From positions 349,334 to 413,333 of the forward strand of contig NZ_FXUG01000006.1 in NCBI RefSeq assembly GCF_900182915.1: 64,000 nt of DNA, read 5' to 3'. The DNA is from Neorhodopirellula lusitana (GTDB lineage Bacteria > Planctomycetota > Planctomycetia > Pirellulales > Pirellulaceae). The notes under the pieces are model-generated. The model did not search any database. It was not told the DNA's origin and saw only the letters and a list, made by a program, of their open reading frames with translations. Both the position numbers and the translations under genes were made by a program. This document shows positions 43,995-51,603 of the stretch, piece by piece; position 1 is the first letter of the stretch; the number at the start of each line of letters is the position of its first letter.

Positions 43995-44458
43995 TATTGA
44001 ACACTCTTCATTGCGTCGAAGAGTTTGTGCAGCAAATCGTGCAACTCTTTGTGGCCATCTTTCACCGCGTCGTGTTTCTTTGCCATCGCAGCATGCTTGG
44101 CCGAGAAATTCTTGTGCTCCTTTTCCAGAGCTTCGTGATTGCTCGCGTCGCCATCATGCTCGTGATGGGCGATCTCTTCGCCATGATGCATCGCGTGATC
44201 TTCATGAGCACGCATCGCTTCATCGTGCTCGATCAATTCCGCTTCGTGCTCGTAGATCTTCGCTTGCAACTTGGCCATCATCGCCAAGGCTCGCATGTGC
44301 TCGGCTCGCCACTTGGCGTGCTCGGCGGCCCATTGGTCGTGTTGCAGGTGGGCAGATTCGTGTTCCTGCTTCATGCCAGCGTGATCGTCACCCGAAGCGA
44401 CGACATTCGAGGTCAGCGAAACAAAGGCAACGGCCAAGGTAAGTGTGATTTTCAACAT
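43994..44458 (-). CDS. His-rich exported coiled-coil protein in the Tad operon
   Basis: A 154-residue protein with a signal peptide (MLKITLTLAVAFVSLTSNVV, cleaved near ASG). The mature chain is an Ala/Glu/His-rich helix with many HxxH-type spacings (EHESAHLQHDQWAAEHAKW; HEDHAMHHGEEIAHHEH), so a coiled coil and metal binding are likely. I find no named family. It lies between cpaA and tadE with one-base and 19-base junctions. It could be a periplasmic metal buffer or a pilus accessory. Confidence 0.75.
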   Translation of the reverse strand: MLKITLTLAVAFVSLTSNVVASGDDHAGMKQEHESAHLQHDQWAAEHAKWRAEHMRALAMMAKLQAKIYEHEAELIEHDEAMRAHEDHAMHHGEEIAHHEHDGDASNHEALEKEHKNFSAKHAAMAKKHDAVKDGHKELHDLLHKLFDAMKSVQ

Positions 44459-44477
44459 GGAAACAATCCTTTTCGAG

Positions 44478-44903
44478 TCAGACGAGGAAGTGAACGAAAC
44501 CGACGTAGCCAACAAACCCCGCCGAGATGGCGGGCACATAGGCGTAGTCTCGCTCGCCGCGAAGCATCGCGATCAGCGAGAGCACGCCACCGGCGATGGC
44601 CATTCCAAACAACACAATCAAAATCCCCACGGGGCCGACCAACATGGCGAGCGCGATGATGAGTTTGCCATCTCCACCACCGAGCTTCGCGAATCGAAAC
44701 AAGGCATACGCGATCGCAAGTCCAACGACTCCGCCGGCCAACACCCAAACGATCGAAAGCCCAAGCCAGCCCAGCAGTGAACTGACGATCGCAACGGCGC
44801 CGATCAACAACGAGATCCAATCCGGAATCTCTCTCGTGCGAAGGTCGCAAGCGGTTGCGATCGCAAGTAAGGCGAATACGACAATGGTGATGGTGTTGAA
44901 CAA
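44478..44903 (-). CDS. cpaA: Tad prepilin peptidase CpaA/TadV
   Basis: A 141-residue aspartic peptidase with four or five hydrophobic segments. The two catalytic acidic residues are in CDLRTREIPDW near residue 20 and KLGGGDGKLI near residue 75 (the GxGD motif). The size is that of the short TadV/CpaA form, without the N-methylation domain of PilD. It cleaves the Flp and TadE leader peptides at the membrane. It follows flp with a REP cluster between, and its stop lies 19 bases before the His-rich gene. Confidence 0.92.
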   Translation of the reverse strand: MFNTITIVVFALLAIATACDLRTREIPDWISLLIGAVAIVSSLLGWLGLSIVWVLAGGVVGLAIAYALFRFAKLGGGDGKLIIALAMLVGPVGILIVLFGMAIAGGVLSLIAMLRGERDYAYVPAISAGFVGYVGFVHFLV

Positions 44904-44939
44904 ACGATTGAAATTGAAAGGCTGAGTGTTTTTGGTCTA

Positions 44940-45160
44940 CGGACTACCGCAGAGCGGTGATGGAAAGTAGCCGGGGGTTTGCTTCGTGACCCCCGGGAAC
45001 GGTTCTCCTCGTGCCGAAACGACCCCGTTGGGGTCGAAGATCGGTGCGAGTCTTCTTTGACCCCTCCGGGGTCACGCTTGCGTGCTGGACGATGGACCGG
45101 GGGTTCGCTTCGCGACCCCCGGCTACCATCTTGGATCCCTTCGGGATCATCTAAGAATCC
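44940..45160. repeat. REP cluster between flp and cpaA
   Basis: Contains ACCCCGTTGGGGTCG, GACCCCTCCGGGGTC, a GGGGGTTCGCTTCGCGACC to CCCCGGCTACC pair and GATCCCTTCGGGATC. These are the same unit types as in the other three clusters. The downstream half could act as a stem attenuating flp read-through into cpaA; that is inference. Confidence 0.85.
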
Positions 45161-45221
45161 ACTCGCGGCAAGCGAGACTCGCCGAGAGTGGGTTAAGCTT
45201 CCATGCGTTCTGAACTTCGAC

Positions 45222-45569
45222 TTAAGGTTCTACGACCAAACCACCGAAGCCATCGCCACCAGCAGCGGTCGTTGCACCGAAGACGTTATTGTCCAGACGA
45301 CCAGTGTCCGTATTAGCTGCGATTGTGGCGCCATCCAAAGCGATCTCACCCGTATCCGCACCTGTGGTCTCAATGAGCTTCCCGCTGACCATCGGACCGT
45401 TGTCGTCCGCGTGTGCACCCGGCAGAATCGCTGCCGTCGCACCGATCAAATCACTGGTTTTGTGACCAAATACCGAGATCGCAGCGGCACAGATCAATGC
45501 CACACCGGCGATGATCAGACCGTACTCGACGAGGCCTTGGCCCTTCTTGTTGTTCAAAAACTTACGCAT
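45222..45569 (-). CDS. flp: Flp-type major pilin
   Basis: A 115-residue prepilin. NNKKGQGLVEYGLIIAGVAL is the Flp signature: cleavage after Gly, then the conserved Glu and Tyr of the hydrophobic helix. The remainder is Ala/Gly/Thr-rich and longer than in classic Flp (about 50-60 residues), as in other planctomycete Flp. It is the first gene of the main Tad arm. Confidence 0.9.
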   Translation of the reverse strand: MRKFLNNKKGQGLVEYGLIIAGVALICAAAISVFGHKTSDLIGATAAILPGAHADDNGPMVSGKLIETTGADTGEIALDGATIAANTDTGRLDNNVFGATTAAGGDGFGGLVVEP

Positions 45570-45690
45570 TGTGTTTCCCTTTGAGAAAACGAGTTACCAA
45601 AAAATGTTTTGTCGCCTGACCAAAGGTTCCGCATGACCAATGCAGGCATGTGCGGCGGCGACGAACAAACCGCACACGTTGTTTTGTTGG

Positions 45691-45751
45691 ACGTAGCCTA
45701 GGCTTCCAGCCTGCGGCCACAATCAACCCAGGCTGGAAGCCTAGGCTACGT
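45691..45751. repeat. Inverted repeat of the GTAGCCTAGGCTTCCAGCCTG type
   Basis: Arms ACGTAGCCTAGGCTTCCAGC and its complement (GCTGGAAGCCTAGGCTACGT) flank about 20 bases. A second copy lies at 51455-51514 and related ones at 45912-45968 and 48635-48691. Confidence 0.85.
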
Positions 45752-45911
45752 ATCAAAGGAGCCCCACCGCGCAGACGTAACCGATCGGGTTTGGTCGGAC
45801 CGTTGACCGATCACACCGCACGCGGCGGGACGTATGAGGTCGGCAGTCCATTCGTCTTGATGCTCGCGCGTAGCGATTTCATCAAATCCAAACGTGGTGG
45901 AACAATCGTGA

Positions 45912-45968
45912 GATAGGCTTCCAAGCTGTCGCGTAATCGTGGAAACGACAGGCTGGAAGCCTATCCCA
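45912..45968. repeat. Inverted repeat related to the GTAGCCTAGG family
   Basis: Left arm GATAGGCTTCCAAGCTGTCG, right arm GACAGGCTGGAAGCCTATC; the core GGCTTCCAGCCTG is shared with the copies at 45691 and 51455, but the outer base pairs differ (GATAGGC instead of GTAGCCTAGGC). Confidence 0.8.
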
Positions 45969-45988
45969 CGTTCAGACAGCGAAAACCC

Positions 45989-46420
45989 TTAAGCCACGAC
46001 CGGCGGCCCGCGAGGTTGCGGGATGGAAAGAAGCGTCGCCGACAAAGGGCGAGCTGGCGGGACGCTGGTGAGCTCGGAGGCGAACTCAACCGGAAGAACA
46101 ACCACCAATTCCCAAGTCACACCAACGGGGGCCGCCAAGGATTGGCAAATGCCGCAGGTGCTGGAATCGTGTTCGTGAGGGCTGCTCGAATCGTGCGAAG
46201 CAGGGACCGTTTCGGCCGCATCGGAACTCAACGCGTCGGTCGCGGTCGCATGGTGATGACATCCATGCGAGCAAACGAAAACCGTGTCGCTCGCCGAGTC
46301 CATCACGTGCGAGTGAGACTCGCTCTCGCAGGTGGCCACATGCAACCAAGCCGGAGCATGACCGATAACGATCAGGCTGCAGAGCAGGCTAGCGACGAGG
46401 GGCCGGAACAGCGAAGTCAT
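45989..46420 (-). CDS. Small His/Cys-rich exported protein, DUF2946-like
   Basis: A 143-residue protein with a signal/anchor segment (residues 6-25) and metal-ligand-rich regions: CSHGCHHH near residue 48, HDSSSPHEHDSSTCGICQSL near 75, and a C-terminal RGPP motif. The HxxxCxxC and RGPP signatures match DUF2946-type proteins, often found near copper-related genes. ATG at 46420 gives the signal peptide. It stands alone; a role in copper or zinc binding outside the cytoplasm is inference. Confidence 0.65.
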   Translation of the reverse strand: MTSLFRPLVASLLCSLIVIGHAPAWLHVATCESESHSHVMDSASDTVFVCSHGCHHHATATDALSSDAAETVPASHDSSSPHEHDSSTCGICQSLAAPVGVTWELVVVLPVEFASELTSVPPARPLSATLLSIPQPRGPPVVA

Positions 46421-46622
46421 GAAAGCGACGTTCGATTCAAAGAGATTTTGATTGTGGCAAAGTGGTCCGACCAAAGACGATTGCTGCCTAGTACGATGAC
46501 TACAACCAATCCGTTCGTCAAGTTCATCGTTAAAAACTTGCTGACTTCTTCATCTTTGTGCGTCATCATCCATTTACGTCATTTCGAATCGACAACTTCC
46601 GGTGCTCACTCAGGTTAGGGGG

Positions 46623-48188
46623 TCAGTTATCGATGGCGAACAATCGGGTTCCGGTCCGGACAAGGATCTTTCCATCCGAAGCCGCTACCCCGTAAACAAT
46701 CGGATCGCGGGTGGAAGCTGCGGAGTTCTTCCGCCGTTCAGCGAAACTCTTGGCCATCGCATCGATCTCTTGCTCGTCGAGTTTGCCATCGGCGTTGGTG
46801 TCGATTCGTCCGATCATACCTCGGAACATCTCCGGCACTTCGTCACCTTCCAGAACGCCGTCCCCGTTTTGATCGCCGGACTTGATCCGGGCGACCATGC
46901 CTCCTCCAGGGCCACCGGAAGGCGGTGAACCATGTTCGCCACCACCGTGGCCATGGGAAGCCCCGGGCTCACCAGAAAACTCCTGGTAGGTTTCCGGGAC
47001 AGGGGGAGCGTCTCGATCCCAAAGCCAATTGCTTGCCAGCTTTTGGAACTTGGGCCCCGCCGCGATCACATGGCATTGGCCGTTTTTGCAGAACAAATAC
47101 AGCTTCCCATCGGAAACAATCGGAGTCGCCCAGCAGTCTCCATCGATTCGTTGGCGGTAGATGATTTCACCGCTTTCCACGTCCAAGCAGTGCAGCACGT
47201 TAGCCTTGTTCAAAAAATACGCGTGCCCGCTGGCAACGACCGGGCTGGCGTATTCGCAGATCGCTTTGTCCGCACGCCAAGCGACGTGGGGCTGCCCATT
47301 TTCAATCTTGGAAAGATCCAAACAGCAGTTTGACTGCACGTCTCCGTCGCCAGCAAATTCCGGCAAGCGAGCACCCACCAGCAATAGATTGCCAGCCAGT
47401 GTTGGCGAGGGAACCGAGTTTCCTTCCAGGCCATCGAGCGACCACAGCAAGTCACCGCTGGAGGCGTGATAGCCGGTCACGCTCCCGCCGCTGCTGACGA
47501 TCAATTGCTCCACGCCGTTCACTTCCGCGACAATCGGCGACGACCAGGACTTCGACGATTCGCGATCGACCTTCCACGCAGACTCGCCAGTTTGCTTCTC
47601 GATGGCGGTCAAGAAAGATGGCCCGCCGTGCTCGAGATTCAGAAACAAGTGAGTGTCGTTCTGCGCCAGCGACGCACCGACGCCATGCGAATTATCGAAC
47701 TTCCCGGTCGACTTCGATACGTCCCGAGACCACAGCAATTTCCCCTGCAAATCGACTGCAAACAGGTCACCCGTCTCAAAGAACGCGTACACACCGGCAT
47801 CATCCACGATCGGCGTGGGTGCGGCGCGAGCGTTCATGTAATTGGATGGATGCTCGTGCGTGGAATCCTTGGCATAGGACCAACGAAGCTTGCCCGTTTG
47901 CAGATCATGACACTGCACCAAACAGGATTCGCACAGAGAACCGTTGACGCTGGTGGTGTAGACGTTGCCACGATGAACCACGGGGGCAGATTGTCCATAA
48001 CCGTCCAGTTCTAGCTGCCAGGCAATTCCGGAATCCTCGGACCACTGCGTCGGAAGCGAAGCATTGTGATGCGACGAACCGCCGTTTCGAAAGGACGTCC
48101 AATCGGCATGCGTGGTTGCCGCTAAAACGAATGCGAATGGGAAAATACAAAGCATCCCTATCACGCAGCGTGTGCAGTTTCGTTTCAT
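46623..48188 (-). CDS. Secreted PQQ-like propeller with EF-hands
   Basis: After a signal peptide (MKRNCTRCVIGMLCIFPFAFV) the protein has seven or eight PQQ-type beta-propeller blades (for example QLELDGYGQSAPVVHRGNVY and DLQGKLLWSRDVSKS). A linker rich in Gly/His/Pro (GASHGHGGGEHGSPPSGGPG) precedes two EF-hand-like loops (DQNGDGVLEGDE and DTNADGKLDEQE). EF-hands next to propellers are common in planctomycete exported proteins. The propeller residues do not show the PQQ-dehydrogenase cofactor site, so it is probably a scaffold. A related propeller without EF-hands lies at 51604-52872. Confidence 0.85.
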   Translation of the reverse strand: MKRNCTRCVIGMLCIFPFAFVLAATTHADWTSFRNGGSSHHNASLPTQWSEDSGIAWQLELDGYGQSAPVVHRGNVYTTSVNGSLCESCLVQCHDLQTGKLRWSYAKDSTHEHPSNYMNARAAPTPIVDDAGVYAFFETGDLFAVDLQGKLLWSRDVSKSTGKFDNSHGVGASLAQNDTHLFLNLEHGGPSFLTAIEKQTGESAWKVDRESSKSWSSPIVAEVNGVEQLIVSSGGSVTGYHASSGDLLWSLDGLEGNSVPSPTLAGNLLLVGARLPEFAGDGDVQSNCCLDLSKIENGQPHVAWRADKAICEYASPVVASGHAYFLNKANVLHCLDVESGEIIYRQRIDGDCWATPIVSDGKLYLFCKNGQCHVIAAGPKFQKLASNWLWDRDAPPVPETYQEFSGEPGASHGHGGGEHGSPPSGGPGGGMVARIKSGDQNGDGVLEGDEVPEMFRGMIGRIDTNADGKLDEQEIDAMAKSFAERRKNSAASTRDPIVYGVAASDGKILVRTGTRLFAIDN

Positions 48189-48702
48189 TGAATCTCTTTT
48201 TGTTTGGTTGGATTTGAACATGACGGCCGCAAGCGGCGATAACTTCGATGAAGTCGTGTCAGGCGGTCCGACCAAGGACAAAGAAAGAGTTCCGGTACGA
48301 TTGCGACTCGTGCCGAATTCGTCAACCGTTGCGAATAAAATATCTGGCCTGCAATGAAACGCAGGTCAAACGCGTTCCAAAGGACGATCGAAGCTTGCGG
48401 AATGAAAGCCGCAACCTCGCAAGAACAGTCGTTTCATCCGGGGGCGGACCGTTGGTTCGCAGTTGCACCGTTTGCTTGCCACCTGCTGTTTGGCAATGAT
48501 GCAGGTTGGGATCATGTTGGTTACTCGGCGTGCATCTCAAATTGCTTTGCTGTTCCTGAAGATTCCCCCGTCTCTTTCCTAACCTTTTTCTGCACGCAAG
48601 CTGGTCGGTCCGGTTCGGTCATCTCACTTCTTAGGTGGCATAGGCATCCTGCCTGTGTTGATGTGCCTGCCAGACGCGAAGCCTATTTCACTCGAGCAGA
48701 CG
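48189..48702. other. Gene-poor stretch with an inverted repeat
   Basis: Short ORFs (for example 48354-48722) lack support. An imperfect inverted repeat lies at 48635-48691 and joins the truncated ferredoxin gene. Confidence 0.45.
48635..48691. repeat. Degenerate inverted repeat bordering a ferredoxin remnant
   Basis: GTGGCATAGGCATCCTGCCTG on the left and a partly complementary TGCCAGACGCGAAGCCTATT on the right. It resembles the copy at 45912-45968 (core TAGGC..TCC.GCCTG). The ferredoxin-like sequence begins about 10 bases after it. Confidence 0.55.
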
Positions 48703-48818
48703 ATGGTCTACATCGACCCTGACGAGTGATCGACTGCGATGTGTGCAGTCCTGAATGCCCAGCCGAAGCGATCTTCTGCGAAAATGACTTGCCAAAGTCA
48801 TGGAAAGACTTCATCGCT
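48703..48818 (+). pseudogene. Ferredoxin remnant with frameshift
   Basis: Two frames together read MVYIDPDE, then (after a one-base loss) IDCDVCSPECPAEAI, then FCENDLPKSWKDFIAS. This is the C-terminal half of a 7Fe/8Fe ferredoxin (FdxA type): CxxCxxCxxxCP is intact except that the Cys before IDC is lost to a missing base in GAGTG(C)ATC. The N-terminal half, with the first cluster, is absent; the sequence before ATG 48703 is an inverted-repeat element. The tail runs into the 3' end of the ADP-ribosylglycohydrolase gene on the other strand. Confidence 0.75.
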
Positions 48819-49893
48819 AGTACGGAGGTGCCAGGCGACGGAAGCCGTGGAAGAGAACAATCAGTAGGAATAGCAGATTGCGAAGCAGGACGGCGATTGG
48901 GTTGACTTTGGGAGCAGAGATTGTTGGGTTCCCTGCGATTGATTCAGCCAGCGACTCACCAAGGTGCTGCATCCACGCCGTAGTACGCGGCCACTCTCTT
49001 AGACCGGCGATCCATGCATTCGGAATCCCGTCGCATCCCACTTTGGTTCCGACGATGCCGCCGACAATTGCAGCGGTCGTGTCGGCATCGCCGCCACAGC
49101 GGATCATCGTTGTGACGGCTTTCTGAAGGTCGTTGGGATGCGAGAGCCAAGCGTGAATTGCAGTCGGGACCGTGTGATAGGTGTATCCGGTGACACCCTT
49201 GTTCAATCCCAGCGACTTCGCGAATGTCGTGGTGCATTCGCCGCGATCAACGCTTTCAAGCGTTTTGCGGAGCAAGTCTATTAGCTCATTCGCTTCGTCG
49301 CCGATTACATCAGCAACTTGATCGAGCCATTGGTTCGCATCCACCGTTGCGTGTTCTCTGGAATGCTTGGCTGCCAATGCCACAGCGATCGCCCCGAACT
49401 CGGCTTTCGGATCGCTATGAGTCAGTCGGGAAGAGGCTCGCACCAGTTTCATCATCAACGATCCATCGTCGATTGCCGCGCCGAAGATTGCCGCTCGCAT
49501 TGCCGGTCCGTTGCCAGCAGAATACACGCCAGCGTTTTTGGGGTTCACACCCAACCACAATTTGATTCCTGACCTTGCTGTTGCTTTCCCGACACCGGCT
49601 GGCAAGGCGAGTAACCACCAACGCAACCGACTTGCGAACCGCTTCACGAAAACATCGACGTCGCCATGCGATTCGATCAGCGACTGTGCAACCATGCAAG
49701 TATGTTCGGTGTCGTCCGAGATCATGCCTCGGCCGAAAAAGAACCGGTAGCGATCCGGCGGACCGAGAAATCGCGGTGCTCTTTGAGACGCCACTCCTTC
49801 ATAAGGAAGTCCCAAAGCGTCACCAACTGCGGTACCTAAAATGCATCCGACGATTGCATCGCGGTTCACTGTTGCGTTGCAGTTCACTGGCAT
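48817..49893 (-). CDS. ADP-ribosylglycohydrolase family protein (DraG/ARH)
   Basis: A 358-residue DraG/ARH fold protein. DAIVGCILGTAVGDALGLPY near residue 10, GMISDDTEHTCMVAQSL near 45 (metal-binding Asp pair with Thr) and MIRCGGDADTTAAIVGGIVG near 290 (second metal motif) are all present. Family members remove ADP-ribose from proteins or hydrolyse related compounds. The start at 49893 overlaps the kptA-like stop by 10 bases, and its GGAGG site lies inside that gene, so the two are translationally coupled. The 3' end overlaps a ferredoxin remnant on the other strand. The last 25 residues are a hydrophobic tail (AVLLRNLLFLLIVLFHGF), so it may be membrane-tethered, which is unusual. Confidence 0.9.
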   Translation of the reverse strand: MPVNCNATVNRDAIVGCILGTAVGDALGLPYEGVASQRAPRFLGPPDRYRFFFGRGMISDDTEHTCMVAQSLIESHGDVDVFVKRFASRLRWWLLALPAGVGKATARSGIKLWLGVNPKNAGVYSAGNGPAMRAAIFGAAIDDGSLMMKLVRASSRLTHSDPKAEFGAIAVALAAKHSREHATVDANQWLDQVADVIGDEANELIDLLRKTLESVDRGECTTTFAKSLGLNKGVTGYTYHTVPTAIHAWLSHPNDLQKAVTTMIRCGGDADTTAAIVGGIVGTKVGCDGIPNAWIAGLREWPRTTAWMQHLGESLAESIAGNPTISAPKVNPIAVLLRNLLFLLIVLFHGFRRLAPPY

Positions 49894-50447
49894 TCCTCCG
49901 GGAAAGTCAGGTAATCCGTTGGTACTGCATCGACTAACCAAACGCCATTGTCTGAAAGGTAGAAGCGGTGTCCTGTTTGGTGCATCGCTGCCGCATCGAC
50001 GCGAAGGATGATCGGCTTGCCTCGTCTTGAACCCACTTTGGTTGCTGTGGCTTCGTCGGCTGAAAGGTGCACGTGGTTTCGAGAACGTTTCTGTAAGCCA
50101 GTGGCGCGAATGCTACTCAAAAACTTTTCAACGGTGCCGTGATAGAGACGTTCGGGCGGCGTTGTTTCGTCAAGTTTCAAATCAATCCCGGTCACCGAGT
50201 GCCCTTGGCTGGCACGAATACGAAGCCCATCATCACTCAGCGCGAATCGTTTCTTGTCATCGGAGGCAATCACGTCGTGCAGCGATTCAAGCGTCAGATC
50301 TTTACCACGCTCATTTGCATTTGCGATCAGCTGATTGATATCGAGCCAACCCTCATCATCCAGTTGCAGCCCAACGACTTCAGGTCGATGTCTGAGGACA
50401 AGGCTCAGGAATTTGCTTGTCGAGACTAAATTGTTGTCGGTTTTCAT
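49884..50447 (-). CDS. kptA: RNA 2'-phosphotransferase KptA/Tpt1-type
   Basis: A 187-residue enzyme. The first Arg/His motif is SLVLRHRPEVVGLQLDDEGW near residue 13. The second is RIRASQGHSVTG near 80 (catalytic Arg and His region). LYHGT near 100, HVHLSADEATATKVGSRRG near 125 and the C-terminal NGVWLVDAVPTDYL follow the family order. Tpt1/KptA transfers a 2'-phosphate from RNA to NAD+, releasing nicotinamide and ADP-ribose cyclic phosphate. Bacteria lack the tRNA splicing pathway that yields its eukaryotic substrate, so the bacterial role is open. The ATG at 50447 gives the family N-terminus (MKTDNNLVSTSKFLS). It overlaps the downstream ARH gene by 10 bases. Confidence 0.93.
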   Translation of the reverse strand: MKTDNNLVSTSKFLSLVLRHRPEVVGLQLDDEGWLDINQLIANANERGKDLTLESLHDVIASDDKKRFALSDDGLRIRASQGHSVTGIDLKLDETTPPERLYHGTVEKFLSSIRATGLQKRSRNHVHLSADEATATKVGSRRGKPIILRVDAAAMHQTGHRFYLSDNGVWLVDAVPTDYLTFPEECQ

Positions 50448-50751
50448 GCATCGGATTGTAGCCGATTCCGAAAAGCGAACTCGGCGGTTGTTTGCCAACG
50501 AGCATTTCGTTTTCAATTGCTTTGAGTCCGGAATTTACAGATCCACTCGAAGCAATTCTCGGCAATGACCTCATCGAGCGGGAGTTGGCCCGGTTTCCTA
50601 CCGCGATCCATGTAGGAGAGAACTTGATGGCGTTAACCCGATTTGAGACACGAGAGACAAACGCCATGCGAAAGCCGGTCTGCGTGCAGGCCGGGCTTCG
50701 AAGGAATGGCCGAATTATCGGCGAGGATCACCAGCGACGGACAATGGACCG
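50448..50751. other. Gene-poor stretch
   Basis: About 300 bases between the kptA start and the end of the next minus-strand gene. A plus-strand ORF (50492-50755, TTG start) has acceptable composition but no homology I recognise and no ribosome-binding site. I leave it uncalled. Confidence 0.4.
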
Positions 50752-51153
50752 CTAAGAGAGAATCTCTGCATGCGGTAGTCCCGCACGCAGGCTTTTCACT
50801 CCCTGCGGTGTGAGCTGCGTGTTCGCGACATCGATGTAGTTCAGCTCCATTGCGACGAGGGTGGAAACCGACTTGTCAGTCACCATTGTTCCGCACAGGT
50901 TGAGTCGTGTGAGTTGAGGAAGCTGTGCGATCAGCTCGATCGCATGATCGGAAACGCCAGTCTCCCAGAAGCTGATCCCTTCGAGATTCGGAAGCGCCAA
51001 CAGCGGCTCGATGTCAGCGTCGGATATCTCAATTTTGTTGAAGTCGACATCGACGAGGTCCTCGTTCGGGATCTTCTGCCGACTGCGAAAAGGTTCACCG
51101 AGGAAAGTGAAGCGAACTCCTCGGTCCGTCAAGGTGATCAAAGCGGCATCCAT
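50752..51153 (-). CDS. Leucine-rich-repeat protein
   Basis: A 133-residue protein with three leucine-rich-repeat turns, visible as LLALPNLEGISFWETGVSD, LIAQLPQLTRLNLCGTMVTD and AMELNYIDVANTQLTPQG. Length is short for an LRR protein, so it may be a domain module. The ATG at 51153 follows AGAGAGG; the longer form starting at 51246 adds 31 residues without LRR character. No signal peptide, so probably cytosolic. LRR proteins of this style are common in planctomycetes. Confidence 0.75.
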   Translation of the reverse strand: MDAALITLTDRGVRFTFLGEPFRSRQKIPNEDLVDVDFNKIEISDADIEPLLALPNLEGISFWETGVSDHAIELIAQLPQLTRLNLCGTMVTDKSVSTLVAMELNYIDVANTQLTPQGVKSLRAGLPHAEILS

Positions 51154-51302
51154 CGAACCTCTCTCTATCCTGAACTGTTGGGATGTGTAGCCCAGCGGGA
51201 AGCTAGTGGCCTCGTCTGTGGGGCTTTCACGAATTGCATGCCGCAACTCCTGTGCCTGATCCCGCGGGCAATTCTCTGACGCTTGCCAAGGATCACCTGG
51301 TC

Positions 51303-51443
51303 TTAGGCGATGTTGGTCTGGTATTGGTCGTCGCGGAAGTTGTCAAAACGGTCGTCGTACTTGGCGTGCAACAATCGTTTCGGCAGATGACCGCAAGGGG
51401 CATCGGTTTTATTGATGCAGGCGTAGAGGGACATCGCAGGCAT
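51303..51443 (-). CDS. Possible small protein, 46 aa
   Basis: An uninterrupted 46-codon frame on the minus strand with a strong third-position G/C pattern. The product begins MPAMSLYACINKTDAPC and ends DDRFDNFRDDQYQTNIA, with Asp/Arg/Tyr-rich composition and no hydrophobic segment. ATG candidates at 51443 and 51434. It lies directly beside an inverted repeat at 51455. The DNA looks coding rather than random, but I know no relative. Confidence 0.35.
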   Translation of the reverse strand: MPAMSLYACINKTDAPCGHLPKRLLHAKYDDRFDNFRDDQYQTNIA

Positions 51444-51454
51444 ACGCCTGTGTG

Positions 51455-51514
51455 ACGTAGCCTAGGCTTCTAGCCTGGGAACTTCAGCAACCCAGGCTGG
51501 AAGCCTAGGCTACG
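51455..51514. repeat. Inverted repeat of the GTAGCCTAGGCTTC family
   Basis: Left arm ACGTAGCCTAGGCTTCTAGC, right arm GCTGGAAGCCTAGGCTACGT; spacing about 20 bases. It differs from the copy at 45691-45751 by only a few bases, mostly in the loop. Confidence 0.85.
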
Positions 51515-51603
51515 TTCGATTCGAAAATATTCAGTAGTCCGATTGACGTCCCACTCGGTTGAACGGCATCGCTTTGAGGCATGCAGCGTATCGAAGGACT
51601 GTG

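Larger units (their letters stand above)
45570..45988. other. Intergenic region with palindromic repeats
   Basis: About 420 bases between the flp start and the end of the His/Cys-rich gene. It holds two imperfect inverted repeats (45691-45751 and 45912-45968). Both would fold as long hairpins. No ORF is supported. Confidence 0.55.

Noticed and set aside
48354..48722. 122-codon plus-strand ORF upstream of the ferredoxin remnant
   Set aside because: No ribosome-binding site or family; its end crosses the palindrome and the pseudogene in the wrong frame.
50492..50755. 87-codon plus-strand ORF with TTG start
   Set aside because: Composition is plausible but I see no ribosome-binding site, homology or partner; left uncalled.
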